Source of the DNA: Nymphaea colorata | Lineage: Eukaryota > Streptophyta > Magnoliopsida > Nymphaeales > Nymphaeaceae | Direction of reading: 5' to 3' | Assembly: GCF_008831285.2 (NCBI RefSeq) | Contig: NC_045142.1 | Coordinates: 20,029,354 to 20,093,353, forward strand | DNA length: 64,000 nucleotides | In this document: piece after piece, positions 1 to 9,786 of the stretch | Layout of the letters: each line of letters begins with the position of its first letter | Position numbering within the stretch: position 1 is the first letter of the stretch | Program-made: the position numbers and the translations under genes | The notes under the pieces: model-generated | Database searches by the model: none | The model's input: only the letters and a program-made list of their open reading frames with translations | Told to the model about the DNA's origin: nothing

Positions 1-1
1 T

Positions 2-3000
2 CCCTCCTTGAAGATCACGACAACTCCCTTGAATGGATCAAATTACATCATCTGGTCCAAGTCTGCCAGCCTATTTCTCTGCGGCAAATCAAAGATGGGC
101 TACGTTACAGGTAAAATTCCACAACCTGAAAAAACAGATCCTGCATTTGATGAATGGGAGGCAAACGACAGACTCGTTATGGCATGGTTGCTCAACTCTA
201 TGGAGCCAAATATAGCTGAGGGGTTCTTGTTCCTTGACTCCTCAAAAGAAATCTGGGATACTCTAAATGAGATTTACGGTGAAACACACAATCTCGCTCG
301 TGTGTATCAATTGCAACAAGAAGTTGCAAGAACAGTCAAAGGTAACAAACCATTCCATTTATATCTGAATGGTCTTAAGGGTATGTGGGATGAACTCTCC
401 CAATACCGACCAATTACAGCAAATCTAGATATTCTGAGGCAACGTCAAGAGGAAGACAAAACTTTCAAGATCTTGGCTGGACTAGGCCAAGACTTTGATA
501 ACCTACGAAGCCAGGTGCTGATGAGTGACCCACTACCATCATTAAACACCGTATGTGCCATGATACAACGAGAGGAAACTCGTCGCAAAGTGATGAATTC
601 TGACGATACAAGAGGCATTGAAGAAAGGCAAGAACTGATGGCATTCAAGAGTCTAAGACAAGAAGATGCTGAGCCTCCTCCCTTGAATAGACTTCGATCA
701 AAATTCAAATGCACATACTGTAAGAAGAATGGCCATACAAGGGATAAGTGTTGGCACCTGCACGGAAAGCCACAAATAAGCAGAAATCCAGGACAAGCTT
801 CAAGAAACCCAAACCTCTCTCAAGCACACTTATCCGACCTTGCTCGTCTGCTGCGTCAAGTAGCTCAATCTAACCTTGCCACCAGCACTGCATCCTCTAC
901 ACCTGAAGAATCCTCTGCTGTACTAGGTAAGTCTCTTGCCTTCACAGTTAAATTAAATTCTGATTCTTGGGTAGTAGACAGCGGCGCAACTGAGCATATT
1001 ACTGGCGATCTAAACAAAATAACAGATGTTACACATATCAGTAACACAAAGTTACAGATGGCAGATGGGTCTATGACATCAGTCAACGGAATCGGCCATC
1101 TGTCGTTTAAAAAACAATCCAGTTCTGCTTTATATGTTCAAAAGTTCCCTAATAACCTTCTATCAGTTAGCAAGCTGACCAGGGACCTTAACTGTGATGT
1201 TATTTTTTCCAAGAAGAAAGTAACTCTGCTGGACCCAACATCCCAGATGAAGATTGGTGAAGGCTACGAGAAAGATGGACTATATTTTCTGGATTTACAG
1301 CAGCCTAAAGTTTTCCTTACAGCAAAGAACAGTAAATCACTCCACCTTTGGCACTGCAGATTAGGACATCCATCAAATGGAATACTTAAAACAATGTTTC
1401 CAAACTTTGTGTGTGATTTCTCTGTTTGTGAAGCATGCGAGTTTGCTAAGATGTCAAGATTACCTTTCCCTCAGTCTGAAACAAACAGTGAAGGGATTTT
1501 TGATTTGATTCATGCCGATGTATGGGGACCGGCTCCCACACTTTCCAAACTTCAATTCAAATACTTTCTGTTACTAATCGATGATAAGTCACGCATGAGT
1601 TGGATATACTTTCTAAAGAAAAAGGATGAGGTATTTGATTGTTTCAGAAAATTTCACAAGATGATTGAGACACAGTTTGATAAACGGATAAAAACAGTAA
1701 GATCAGACAATGGTGGAGAGTTTGTTAATGTGCAGTTTGACAATTTCTTTAAAGCACATGGAATCCTTCCACAACTGACGTGCTCAGGGACCCCGCAGCA
1801 GAATGGCATCTGCGAGAGGAAGAACAGACACTTGCTAAATATTACAAGAGCCATACTGTTTCACATGAATGTCCCTGACAGTTTTTGGCCCGAAGCAGTT
1901 GCTACTTCCTGCTATTTGATCAATAGAACAGCAAGCCGCCAACTTGAAAACAAAAGTCCATTTGAAATATTATATAATAGACAACCATCTCTTGCTCATC
2001 TGCGTGTATTTGGTGCCACCTGTTTTGTGCATGTACAAGATCATTACAGAAACAAATTCCAAAAACGTGCTATCAAGTGCGTATTTCTTGGTTACTCCTC
2101 CTCAAAGAAGGGATACAAGTGCTTCGATTCAAACTCTGGAAAATTCTACATTTCAAGAGATGTCAAGGTAGTAGAAGATCTGCCATACTTTACTGATGTG
2201 CAGAGTTTAAATCAGGGGGAGTGGATAAAGAGATGGGTGGCTCCTCGAATGTCACCATCTCTGCCATCGCCATCATTACCGTTACCTGCCTTGTCACCAA
2301 TTACAGATACAGGAACTTATACAGAAACTGATGTATCAATGAGTGAATCCACAAGCAACGAGAATGGTATTGAAAACAATAACAGTAACAGCGACACTAG
2401 TTCTCATGAATCTCAACAACAACAGGTCAGAAGATCTACAAGAATAAGGAGGCCACCTGTAAAGTTTAATGATTTTTTCAGCTACTATGCGCAAGGGAAA
2501 AATCAATACTCAGTGCTAAATGATGTGAGACTAGAAAATTACTCTGAGCTGTATCAAAGCTACCTGACCAAAATATATGCACAAAAGGAGCCCACAAACT
2601 TCACTGAAGCGTGTCAATCTCCAAGTTGGCGTGCAGCAATCCAGGAAGAATTGAGCGCACTACAAAAAAACAGAACATGGGATATAGTAACCTTACCAAA
2701 TGGGAAAAAAACTGTGGGATGCAAGTGGACATTCAAAATCAAATATAAAAGCAGTGGAGAGATAGAAAGATTCAAAGCAAGACTAGTAGCGAAGGGCTAT
2801 ACTCAGAAGGAAGGAATTGACTATCATGAAACGTTCGCACCCGTTGCGAAAATGAACACCATAAGAGTGGTGTTATCAGTGGCGGCAGTAAAGAAGTGGA
2901 GCTTACATCAACTTGATGTAAAAAATGCGTTCCTTAATGGCGATCTAGACGAGGAAATATATATGGATCTGCCACAAGGTGTTGAATGTAGCTCAGTTCC

Positions 3001-4129
3001 TAAGGCAGTGTGCAAATTAAGAAGATCTCTCTATGGACTGAAACAATCCCCTAGAGCATGGAATGCCAAGTTCAGTCAGAAATTAAAAGAACTGAAGTAT
3101 ATACAAAGTGCTTCAGATCACTCATTGTTTACTCACATTTCTAACCAAGGGAAAACTAGTGTGGTTATAGTCTACGTCGATGACATATTACTAGCAGGCG
3201 ATGATGACAGATTTATGGAACTCACAAAGAAGACTCTCAACAGTCAGTTTGAGATCAAAGACTTGGGAAGCCTACGCTACTTTCTAGGAATAGAAGTAGC
3301 ACAATCATCTAAAGGAATTTTTATGTGTCAACGAAAGTATCTACTTGATTTACTAAAAGAAACAGGTATGCTAAATGCAAAAAAGGCAGAGACACCAATG
3401 GAAGCAAACATAAAACTTCTCAAGGATGAAGGAGAGTTAGTTAAAGACACAGGGAGCTTTCAGCGACTTATTGGAAAGATCATCTACTTGACAGCCACAA
3501 GGCCTGACATTCTCTATGCTATAAACAGATTAAGCCAGTTCATGCACTGTCCAAGAAAACAACATCTAGAGGCTCTACTTAGAATAGTGAGATTTCTCAA
3601 AGGAACACCGAATAGGGGAATTCTTATGAGAAGAGAAGGAGGTCTAAATGTTACAAGCTATTCAGACGCTGACTGGGCCAGAGATCCCAATGACAGAAAA
3701 TCAATCGCTGGATATTGCAGTTTTATAGGAAAAAACTTAGTAACCTGGAAAAGTAAAAAACAACTAGTCGTAGCTAGATCAAGTGCGGAAGCCGAGTACA
3801 GGGCCATGTCATTAGCTACATGTGAAGTGTTGTGGATCAAGTATGTCCTCACCGATCTTGGCGTCAAAGTGGACGAAGCAATGGAACTCAAGTGCGACAA
3901 CAAAGCTGCAATGTACATCTGTGCTAACCCAGTGTTTCACGAAAGAACAAAACACATAGAGGTAGACTGCCATTTCATTAGAGAGAAAATTCAGAAAAAC
4001 GAGATAAAACCTGTGTTTGTCAGAAGTGAGGAGCAGCTAGCTGACGTATTTACAAAACCACTATGTAAGGATAGTTTCAACAGAATTATAAACAAGTTGG
4101 GAGTTCTAGACTTAGAATCTTCAACTTGA
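2..4129 (+). CDS. Copia gag-pol polyprotein, 5' partial
   Basis: The polyprotein copies element RNA into cDNA and inserts it in the genome. The frame is open to the window edge; the first in-frame initiator-like codon is a TTG at 8, so the true start is probably upstream. Numbering from base 8: a UBN2/copia-type Gag occupies about residues 1-220; the CCHC zinc knuckle is C235, C238, H243, C248; the protease motif DSGA starts at D324; a GAG-pre-integrase zinc region lies near 445-490; the integrase triad is D504, D567, E603 with the expected 35-residue spacing; the reverse transcriptase YVDD box is at 1056-1059; RNase H begins near D1220 (SDADW). All key catalytic residues seen are present. 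The frame stops (TGA) within the polypurine tract just before the LTR. Length is normal for a copia polyprotein missing a few N-terminal residues. Confidence 0.93.
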   Translation, partial: PSLKITTTPLNGSNYIIWSKSASLFLCGKSKMGYVTGKIPQPEKTDPAFDEWEANDRLVMAWLLNSMEPNIAEGFLFLDSSKEIWDTLNEIYGETHNLARVYQLQQEVARTVKGNKPFHLYLNGLKGMWDELSQYRPITANLDILRQRQEEDKTFKILAGLGQDFDNLRSQVLMSDPLPSLNTVCAMIQREETRRKVMNSDDTRGIEERQELMAFKSLRQEDAEPPPLNRLRSKFKCTYCKKNGHTRDKCWHLHGKPQISRNPGQASRNPNLSQAHLSDLARLLRQVAQSNLATSTASSTPEESSAVLGKSLAFTVKLNSDSWVVDSGATEHITGDLNKITDVTHISNTKLQMADGSMTSVNGIGHLSFKKQSSSALYVQKFPNNLLSVSKLTRDLNCDVIFSKKKVTLLDPTSQMKIGEGYEKDGLYFLDLQQPKVFLTAKNSKSLHLWHCRLGHPSNGILKTMFPNFVCDFSVCEACEFAKMSRLPFPQSETNSEGIFDLIHADVWGPAPTLSKLQFKYFLLLIDDKSRMSWIYFLKKKDEVFDCFRKFHKMIETQFDKRIKTVRSDNGGEFVNVQFDNFFKAHGILPQLTCSGTPQQNGICERKNRHLLNITRAILFHMNVPDSFWPEAVATSCYLINRTASRQLENKSPFEILYNRQPSLAHLRVFGATCFVHVQDHYRNKFQKRAIKCVFLGYSSSKKGYKCFDSNSGKFYISRDVKVVEDLPYFTDVQSLNQGEWIKRWVAPRMSPSLPSPSLPLPALSPITDTGTYTETDVSMSESTSNENGIENNNSNSDTSSHESQQQQVRRSTRIRRPPVKFNDFFSYYAQGKNQYSVLNDVRLENYSELYQSYLTKIYAQKEPTNFTEACQSPSWRAAIQEELSALQKNRTWDIVTLPNGKKTVGCKWTFKIKYKSSGEIERFKARLVAKGYTQKEGIDYHETFAPVAKMNTIRVVLSVAAVKKWSLHQLDVKNAFLNGDLDEEIYMDLPQGVECSSVPKAVCKLRRSLYGLKQSPRAWNAKFSQKLKELKYIQSASDHSLFTHISNQGKTSVVIVYVDDILLAGDDDRFMELTKKTLNSQFEIKDLGSLRYFLGIEVAQSSKGIFMCQRKYLLDLLKETGMLNAKKAETPMEANIKLLKDEGELVKDTGSFQRLIGKIIYLTATRPDILYAINRLSQFMHCPRKQHLEALLRIVRFLKGTPNRGILMRREGGLNVTSYSDADWARDPNDRKSIAGYCSFIGKNLVTWKSKKQLVVARSSAEAEYRAMSLATCEVLWIKYVLTDLGVKVDEAMELKCDNKAAMYICANPVFHERTKHIEVDCHFIREKIQKNEIKPVFVRSEEQLADVFTKPLCKDSFNRIINKLGVLDLESST

Positions 4130-4136
4130 GGGGGAG

Positions 4137-4370
4137 TGTTAGCACACAAGACAACTCTAGTGGTGAGACAGTTGCAACAAGCATGACAGCTCACATTCTA
4201 ACAGACTGTACAGCTGTAACATAACGAAAGTGTATCATGAATGTATAAATAGATTAAAGTAAAGAGAGAGAGAGATACTTGAAGAGATGAATAAAATTGA
4301 GTGAGAGCTTCTTACTCTGTTTTTCCTGCCGACTTCTCTTTCCCCTGTTTTCTGCAGAGTTCTGCAATTC
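4137..4370 (+). repeat. 3' LTR of copia element 1
   Basis: The LTR begins TGTTAG directly after the purine tract at 4127-4136. A TATA-like box (TATAAATA) lies at 4243-4250 and a GA-rich tract follows at about 4263-4274. The right edge is set near 4366-4375 by a terminal CA and is uncertain. Confidence 0.7.
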
Positions 4371-4514
4371 TCCACAAGAACTCAAGTTTGACAACTTGAA
4401 CCTGCATTTCTTTATTAGTATGAAATTCCACGTTCTTATTTTTCTATAAGCACCATATGACCATAAAAAATGTCATTTTCTAGCATGTATTCAACCACTT
4501 GCCTAGCTCTTGTC

Positions 4515-4560
4515 ACTTTGGAATGAGTGGCAAGTCTCCTCCATCAGCTCATTCCAAAGT
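4515..4560. repeat. Perfect 13-bp inverted repeat (hairpin)
   Basis: ACTTTGGAATGAG at 4515-4527 is followed, after a 20-base loop, by its exact reverse complement at 4548-4560. The rest of 4371-4857 holds no recognisable gene. The hairpin may be a remnant of a small inverted-repeat transposon; no target duplication was identified. Confidence 0.6.
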
Positions 4561-4857
4561 TCAAGAAACCACTGGTTCGATTCAAGTCCCTTACTCCAAG
4601 CAAGTTCAATCTTGATAGGTCACTAATACAAATTGACCAATTTTGTCTTTTGCATGCTTCTTTAGAAAAATGGTTGCTTTACGTGGCAGCTGCGTCCAAA
4701 AGGAAAGAAGGTGGCTGGAGTGATCTCTGAGGTCACAATCCTAGAGCCGTAGAAACAAACTCAAAGTACAAATGCAAATAGAGAAATAAGAAGATAGAGC
4801 GCTCAACGCTCACAAGGAAGAACAGTATCATTAGTATAATAACAGTATCAAATATAC

Positions 4858-5070
4858 TATAAGTGTCACCTTTTTCTTTTCTCAAATAAAGAATATAATA
4901 ATAATAATAACACTATATTTTATAATAACATTGTAAAATGTATTATAATAACACTTTAAATTATAGCATTCGCCTATAATGTGAAAATATATTATAAGGT
5001 TATAAGTGTTATTATAAAGTATATTATAGTATATCTATAAAGTATATTATAAAGTATATTATAATACGTT
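4858..5070. repeat. AT-rich interspersed repeat tract upstream of aspartic protease relic
   Basis: The stretch is nearly pure A/T and repeats the unit ATAAAGTATATTATA several times in slightly varied form (clearest at 5014-5062), together with TATAATAACA units. It ends about 80 bases before the TATA box of the protease pseudogene. Nothing coding is visible. Confidence 0.55.
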
Positions 5071-5144
5071 ACTCAGTTGAATCACATCTTTTCCACAATT
5101 TCCAAATCCACATCCTCAGCGGCGACCCTAACTATGACTTCAAC

Positions 5145-5152
5145 TATAAATA
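5145..5152 (+). promoter_or_regulatory. Putative TATA box of aspartic protease pseudogene
   Basis: TATAAATA lies 51 bases upstream of the ATG at 5196, a plausible position for a plant core promoter with a short 5' UTR. This is inferred from motif and spacing only. Confidence 0.45.
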
Positions 5153-5195
5153 TCAACATATTTGTCCATAATACAACAACCTTTTAGTGCTCAAC

Positions 5196-6489
5196 ATGGC
5201 TCCCCTCTTCTCCTCCTTAGCATTCTGCCTTCTTATCCAGCTGCTCCTACTTGTAGTGCTACCTAAACCTACCAGCATCTTCGCTTCCAAACCTCTGGGC
5301 TTCTCCATAGACCTCATTCATCGGGACTCATCACTCTCTCCTCTCTTTGACCCCTCATTCACTCTAGCTCAACGAGCCGAGCAGGCGGCTCTTCGCTCCA
5401 TGTTGCACTCCAGCCGCATCGCTTCACGGTTTGCCAATACCACCAGCATGATCTCCAGCCCCGTGATGCCTGGCTCCGGTGAGTATCTCATGGAAACTCT
5501 GAGTTGGTACACCATCCTGCCTCTACTGGGCCACTCTCAACACTGGTAGCGACCTCATATGGATGACATGCCGCCCTTGTGAATCCTGCTCCCGCCAAAC
5601 ATCAATGTTTGATCCATTTCAGTCGTCCACCTGCAAGAGTCAAAGCTGCTCCGCCAGCTCTTGCATGGAACTGCCCTGCCATGGTTGCACTATCAACGAA
5701 CTTTGCGGATTTAGATATTCCTATGGAGACGAATCCTTCATAGCAGGTATACTTGCCACCGAGACACTCTTGTTTGACAATGGTGCCAGCACCACCGAAC
5801 TTCCAGGAATTGTCTTTGGTTGCGTTCATAATGATGGTGCTCCTAATCCCGCCTTGCTTGATGTTCCTGGCCTTGTTGGCCTTGGTGGTGGCCCTCTCCC
5901 GCTTGTAAATCAGATTGGCTCTTCTATTGATAAAAAAATTGCTTACTGTCTTCCTCCCTATAGCAATGAAAACAATTCCATGGGACAGCTCAAGTTCAGC
6001 AAGAACGCGAAGTTTTCAGGCAAGGAAGAGGTTCAAGAGACCGATGGCACCAGATGGTTCTCAAGGCACGTATTATGTGCTCAACCTAATTGATATAAGC
6101 GTCGGGAACAACAGACTCAACATACAATTTGGTGGAGTGCTGCATTGTTGGGAGATGCGTATGATCAAGTGAACAACGCGGTGGCTAGCATCGTAAAACT
6201 TGAACGCTTCTATCCTCCTAAGCAAGTTTATCTGTGTTACCATGTAGAGAATAATGGTGATCCATATGGAGGGTTGCCGGAGATGACCCTTCATTTCGTC
6301 AATGCAAACTGGAAGCTGCCACCACCTTCAAATATCTTTAGGATGTTTGGAAGTGGAATAGCCTGCTTAGCCATTAAAGATGGAGAGATGCCCATCTTCG
6401 GGAATGTTGCTCAACAAAACATGCATGTCAAGTATGATATGGGCAACGGACTGCTTTCTTTTGCACCAACTGAATGTACCCATGGTTAA
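5196..6489 (+). pseudogene. CDR1/nepenthesin-like A1 aspartic protease pseudogene
   Basis: Intact family members are secreted plant pepsin-type proteases with a signal peptide, prosegment and two catalytic Asp motifs. ATG 5196 opens a hydrophobic signal (MAPLFSSLAFCLLIQLLLLV) and a prosegment with the family motif IDLIHRDS. The frame then breaks near 5490: in the next frame GTP...NTGSDLIW is readable, where the first catalytic Asp of DTGS has become Asn, preceded by a stop. Cys-rich sequence follows (CRPCESC) and a YGDES flap-type motif. A second shift lies near 6030, before GTYYVLNLIDISVGNNRL. A third shift and deletion near 6130-6150 remove the second catalytic DSGT segment. The C-terminal part (WKLPPPSNIF, GIACLAI, IFGNVAQQN, LLSFAPTEC) is well preserved to the TAA at 6487. 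Three shifts, a substituted Asp and a lost Asp make a functional protease very unlikely. A polyadenylation signal follows at 6682. Confidence 0.9.
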
Positions 6490-6490
6490 G

Positions 6491-6491
<1 letters not shown>

Positions 6492-6547
<56 letters not shown>
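6492..6547. repeat. (TA)n microsatellite
   Basis: About 28 TA units begin three bases after the protease pseudogene stop codon. A long TA array this close to the reading frame probably arose after loss of selection. Confidence 0.95.
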
Positions 6548-6549
<2 letters not shown>

Positions 6550-6681
6550 TTTCTATTGTGATGATCTCTGTGGTTCTTTGTATTGGTCTACTATTGGCAG
6601 CTTTGGATGCTACTTATTTGTGTTTTTTGTCAATGGAATGTCTGAATGTCATGTAATCGATGGTGTTACTATTCTATGTTC

Positions 6682-6687
6682 AATAAA
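6682..6687 (+). terminator. Putative polyadenylation signal of protease pseudogene
   Basis: AATAAA lies about 190 bases past the stop, within a T-rich 3' UTR-like stretch. The 3' UTR sequence around 6558-6670 occurs again, diverged, at 18150-18270. Confidence 0.5.
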
Positions 6688-6699
6688 TATATGTGTTTA

Positions 6700-8660
6700 G
6701 TTTTAAAGTTGTTTTCCCCTCCGCTTAAGCTTTAAGGTTAACTTAGAATATTTGCTACTGCTTTGACAGTCGATAATACCCACAATCCCGTCGCTAATAA
6801 GTAATCGTTGCAGTCAAAACTCCATCACAACAAGTCCCGTTGCCTAAACTATCATCGATGAAAATGGCCAAGGAATGTGCCAACACTTTCTTGTAACTTT
6901 GTCAATGGAGTTTTCCGTCGTATATAACACAATCTGTTCTGTGTGACGGTTATATATGTCGTTTACACTTGGAGAATCATTATACGGTCAATTGCTTCTG
7001 ATGTAACAGATTTGAATCTTGTTATTGTCATGAAATTCATAATTCCTTTTCTTCTGATGTAACGGATTTGGAGCATTTGGCCACATATTTCGTCAACAAA
7101 AAGGTGAAGGTGAAGCATCATTTTGACGCCATTTATTTTTGCAGTGCTCTTTTTCTCTCAACCTCTCGATCCCTCCTTGATCGGTTTCATCCCAAATGTT
7201 CATCGTACCTTCGGAAAATCTCTCTCTCTCTCTCTCTCGATCGACAGATCGAGTTCGTTTCCCTTTTTCTCTCTCAACCAGTCGACCTCTCTTTATCTAT
7301 CAATCTCGCTTTGTCTCTTTTACCTTCTCCTCCTTCTTCTTGGTTCAGAGAATGCCAGATCGCGTGATCTTTCCTCTCCACAGTGAAACCCAAAGATTTC
7401 CCGTTAAAAGTTTCTGTCTTTCTTTCTCGATCGCTCGACCAGGAAGCCCCTACATTGCACAAACCCAACATGCCCACAGCATCGTGCAGGGCGTCTGCCT
7501 TCCCCATCAGCGACCCAACCTGCAGTCTGAATGGCGTCATCCCTTCTACCCCAACCAGCAGCCTCCAAGCCCTCACCCCAACCCGCCACGCACCGGTATC
7601 GCTATTCGTTCCCTATCTGCCCCCCAACCTGTCGTCCACCGTCACGCTTGTAGTAAATGTCTATTTCGAGGTTGAAGATTCATAGTCATTGAGAACGAGC
7701 AAAAAGAGTCGCACGATCATCCCCTGCTGCTGCTCAGTGGATTACTTTGGCAGAAAGAGATGAATAACCCTCCTCTCTTCTTCTCCTACTTTCCAGACGA
7801 TCATTTTCCAAATAGGTCAATTTGAAGCCTTGCAACCAGAAACAATCTATTCATGTAAGTGTTTCTCTCCCTGCAAAGAGATGATCACTTTCTTGCAGTA
7901 TAGCACTCCGATCATTTTGCACAAGCGAATACCTATGGGGATTGTCAGGCACTTCTTCAGATTCATGTCGGTAGAACTCCTTTATTCTTTTCTCTTAGTG
8001 ATTGCACACTTGGTCTTCTTTGTTTTCTTTTGCCTGGAGAAAGAGTGAAACTAGAGATGAGAATTGTTTTTCCCCATTTTTCCTTATGTTATCTTAGATT
8101 GTCAATTTTCTCTATCCATTTTCCTTTGTCTTAATAATAAAAAAAAACCAATTAACATGACATGAAAAGAATGAGGCAGGGGATTGAAACCTACACGTCG
8201 CTCAATTGTCCGTTTTGATCCAAGACAATCCATTTTCAATCAACATGAAAAAGTTTTTATTATAATTTTTGTAAAAAAATTTCAGGACAGTAAGGAATGG
8301 GGTGATTCTAAGCCGAAGTTCTCAAATTTCATATACTAAATCTCTAAGATCAGTGTTGATAAGAAGAGCATTGATATTTTCTGATTTTTAGTCGACATGT
8401 GTGGTGACTTTGGTCATTGATTAATCAGATGTTCTAGCAAAAATGGCAGTAATATTTGCAGCAGAAGTGGAGTAGGATGAGTATGAGAATTTGTATCTTT
8501 TGAAGTAATCTGCAGAAAGGAATTCACTTTATGCTTACATGCTTGTGGAATTAAGAATATAGACTTCTGCATCAGGTAAGTTTGGCGTTCTTGTTCTTGT
8601 GGTGAATACAATTGAAAACTTAGAAATGGCATGTCATGGAAAAGATCCTGATGGGTATGC
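6700..8660. other. Unassigned stretch with a pyrimidine-rich core
   Basis: No gene could be supported. Short open frames at 7123-7690 are rich in Ser, Leu and Pro and derive from CT-rich sequence (CT runs near 7210-7240), so they are probably not proteins. In duplication copy B the protease C-terminus lies almost directly beside sequence equivalent to about 8665, so this 2-kb segment is either an insertion in copy A or was deleted from B. About 30 bases around 6988-7016 recur inverted near 42008-42038. Confidence 0.5.
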
Positions 8661-9084
8661 CAGTCCAGCCAGAAAATAATCCAACACATAGAAATGAATT
8701 GTTTATCATAGGAACAAAAGTTCTAGACTTTTGTCACCTATAAGTACAATTCCATTTGATCGTTTGAGGTTTTTTTCTGTGTGAAACTGACAATTCTCAT
8801 AATAATGCAATGTTAATTCTTTTCAAATATGAGGTTGAAGTTCTTTTTTTCAAATATAATGCCTATACCCTCTTTCTTCTTAATCTACAAAGGTTTCACG
8901 AGTCACTTTTCTAATAGTGTGTCTTGTAAGTTATAGCTAAGTAAAAAAGAATATCAAGTGTTTTTAGTAGGTGCAGCTACAAAGTATTCTACATTTCAAG
9001 CATGTTTTTTTACCATAGCTTCTACTCGTTGTGTTTTGGATATTCTTTTGTTGATTAATTCCTTTGGGTCTTTGAAAATGGCTG

Positions 9085-9482
9085 CAGTAGATTGTGGCTA
9101 ACCTATGTAATCTTAAAACACTCTCTGACAATCTACGTTCAGCCATTCAATATGGTTTCAAATCTGATATTTGGTCTCTTCTCTCTCTCGTTTTTTCCAT
9201 GATGGCCAATATTTTTGTATGATAATTGTACTAATTTTGTTAGTATAAGTTTTGGATATGGTTTTGCAAATTGCTCAGTATATGATGGCTGCACATCGTC
9301 CAGCATTCAAAGCTTTTGTAAGACCTATACTCTTTGATCAATTCCACATACTTTGTATGCATGAACATATTTATTTGAAAATCAATACAATCTGCTTATT
9401 TATTTGGAATTTTATGACTTTGTACTTTTTGATATGCCACCTTCTGAACAACTTCAAGGCCTTCCTCCTGCAGCACATGGGT
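9085..9482 (+). pseudogene. NEK-like protein kinase fragment, copy A
   Basis: Two short blocks match plant NIMA-related (NEK) serine/threonine kinases. At about 9151-9178 the sequence reads YGFKSDIWSL, equivalent to kinase subdomain IX with its D-x-W-S signature. At 9283-9317 it reads MMAAHRPAFKAF, the subdomain X segment characteristic of plant NEKs, followed at once by a GTAAGA splice-donor-like site. A third block near 9433-9480 (FDMPPSEQLQ) could be the next exon. The ATP-binding and HRD/DFG catalytic parts are not visible, and no continuous frame joins the blocks, so this is a relic. The same blocks occur inverted at 51330-51715 and 60380-60735. Family assignment rests on recognition of these two motifs. 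Confidence 0.65.
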
Positions 9483-9602
9483 AAGATGATTATTCATAGT
9501 CTCCTTACTATGTATCACTGGTATGGACGTAAGAATTATTCTTTGCTGATGTCCATGTCCTAATTTCTGCTCATGCAACATCCAAGATCTTTTGGGCTTA
9601 TA

Positions 9603-9607
9603 GCTTT
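9603..9607. repeat. Target site duplication, left copy (GCTTT)
   Basis: GCTTT immediately precedes the 5' LTR and is repeated at 14828-14832 immediately after the 3' LTR. Copy C (60224-60228, reverse strand) carries a single uninterrupted GCTTT at the equivalent site. Confidence 0.95.
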
Positions 9608-9771
9608 TGTTAAGACGTGTTTATACTCAGTATTAGGCTTGAGAGGGCACTTGTGTAATAATGTTTCTTTTAATGACTTTCTTGTAACTTATCCCTCTCC
9701 TCTAGTCTATATAAAGAGGAGTTAGGGATTCTTTCGAGGTTAATCAAAGATTAGTTCTCTTAACTTTATCA
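9608..9771 (+). repeat. 5' LTR of copia element 2
   Basis: The LTR is 164 bp, starting TGTTAAG and ending TTTATCA. The core promoter is probably the TATATAAA motif at 9708-9715. It matches 14664-14827 base for base as far as I can read. Confidence 0.96.
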
Positions 9772-9786
9772 TGGTATCAGAGCTCC
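9772..9786 (+). promoter_or_regulatory. Primer binding site (tRNA-iMet type)
   Basis: TGGTATCAGAGCTCC follows the LTR directly. Its first 12 bases match the complement of the plant initiator methionine tRNA 3' end, the usual primer for copia reverse transcription. Confidence 0.93.

Larger units (their letters stand above)
1..4370 (+). mobile_element. Ty1/copia retrotransposon 1, 3' part (left end outside window)
   Basis: This is a copia-superfamily LTR retrotransposon: gag, protease, integrase, reverse transcriptase and RNase H in that order, then a polypurine tract and a 3' LTR starting TGTTAG. The 5' LTR, primer binding site and the start of gag lie left of base 1. The frame has no stop in 4.1 kb, so the insertion is fairly young, but without the 5' LTR it cannot be dated. 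The right LTR edge is approximate because no target duplication can be checked. Confidence 0.9.
8665..9607 (+). repeat. Segmental duplication copy A, block 1
   Basis: This block matches, on the opposite strand, 51195-52575 (copy B) and 60225-61830 (copy C). Shared landmarks are the 8690-8745 stretch ending in a TTTTGTCACC motif, the NEK-like fragments at 9085-9482, and the sequence around the copia insertion point. A lacks several hundred bases that B and C share near their 51900-52250 and 60960-61200 parts. Confidence 0.85.

Noticed and set aside
5196-6489. Protease breaks explained as introns
   Set aside because: Homology continues across the first two breaks with little or no missing sequence and no clear GT...AG intron, and related proteases of this type are usually intronless. 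A substituted catalytic Asp also points to decay.
7123-7690. Several overlapping frames of 60-159 codons
   Set aside because: CT-rich sequence, no motif, overlapping in several frames, and the segment is missing from duplication copy B.
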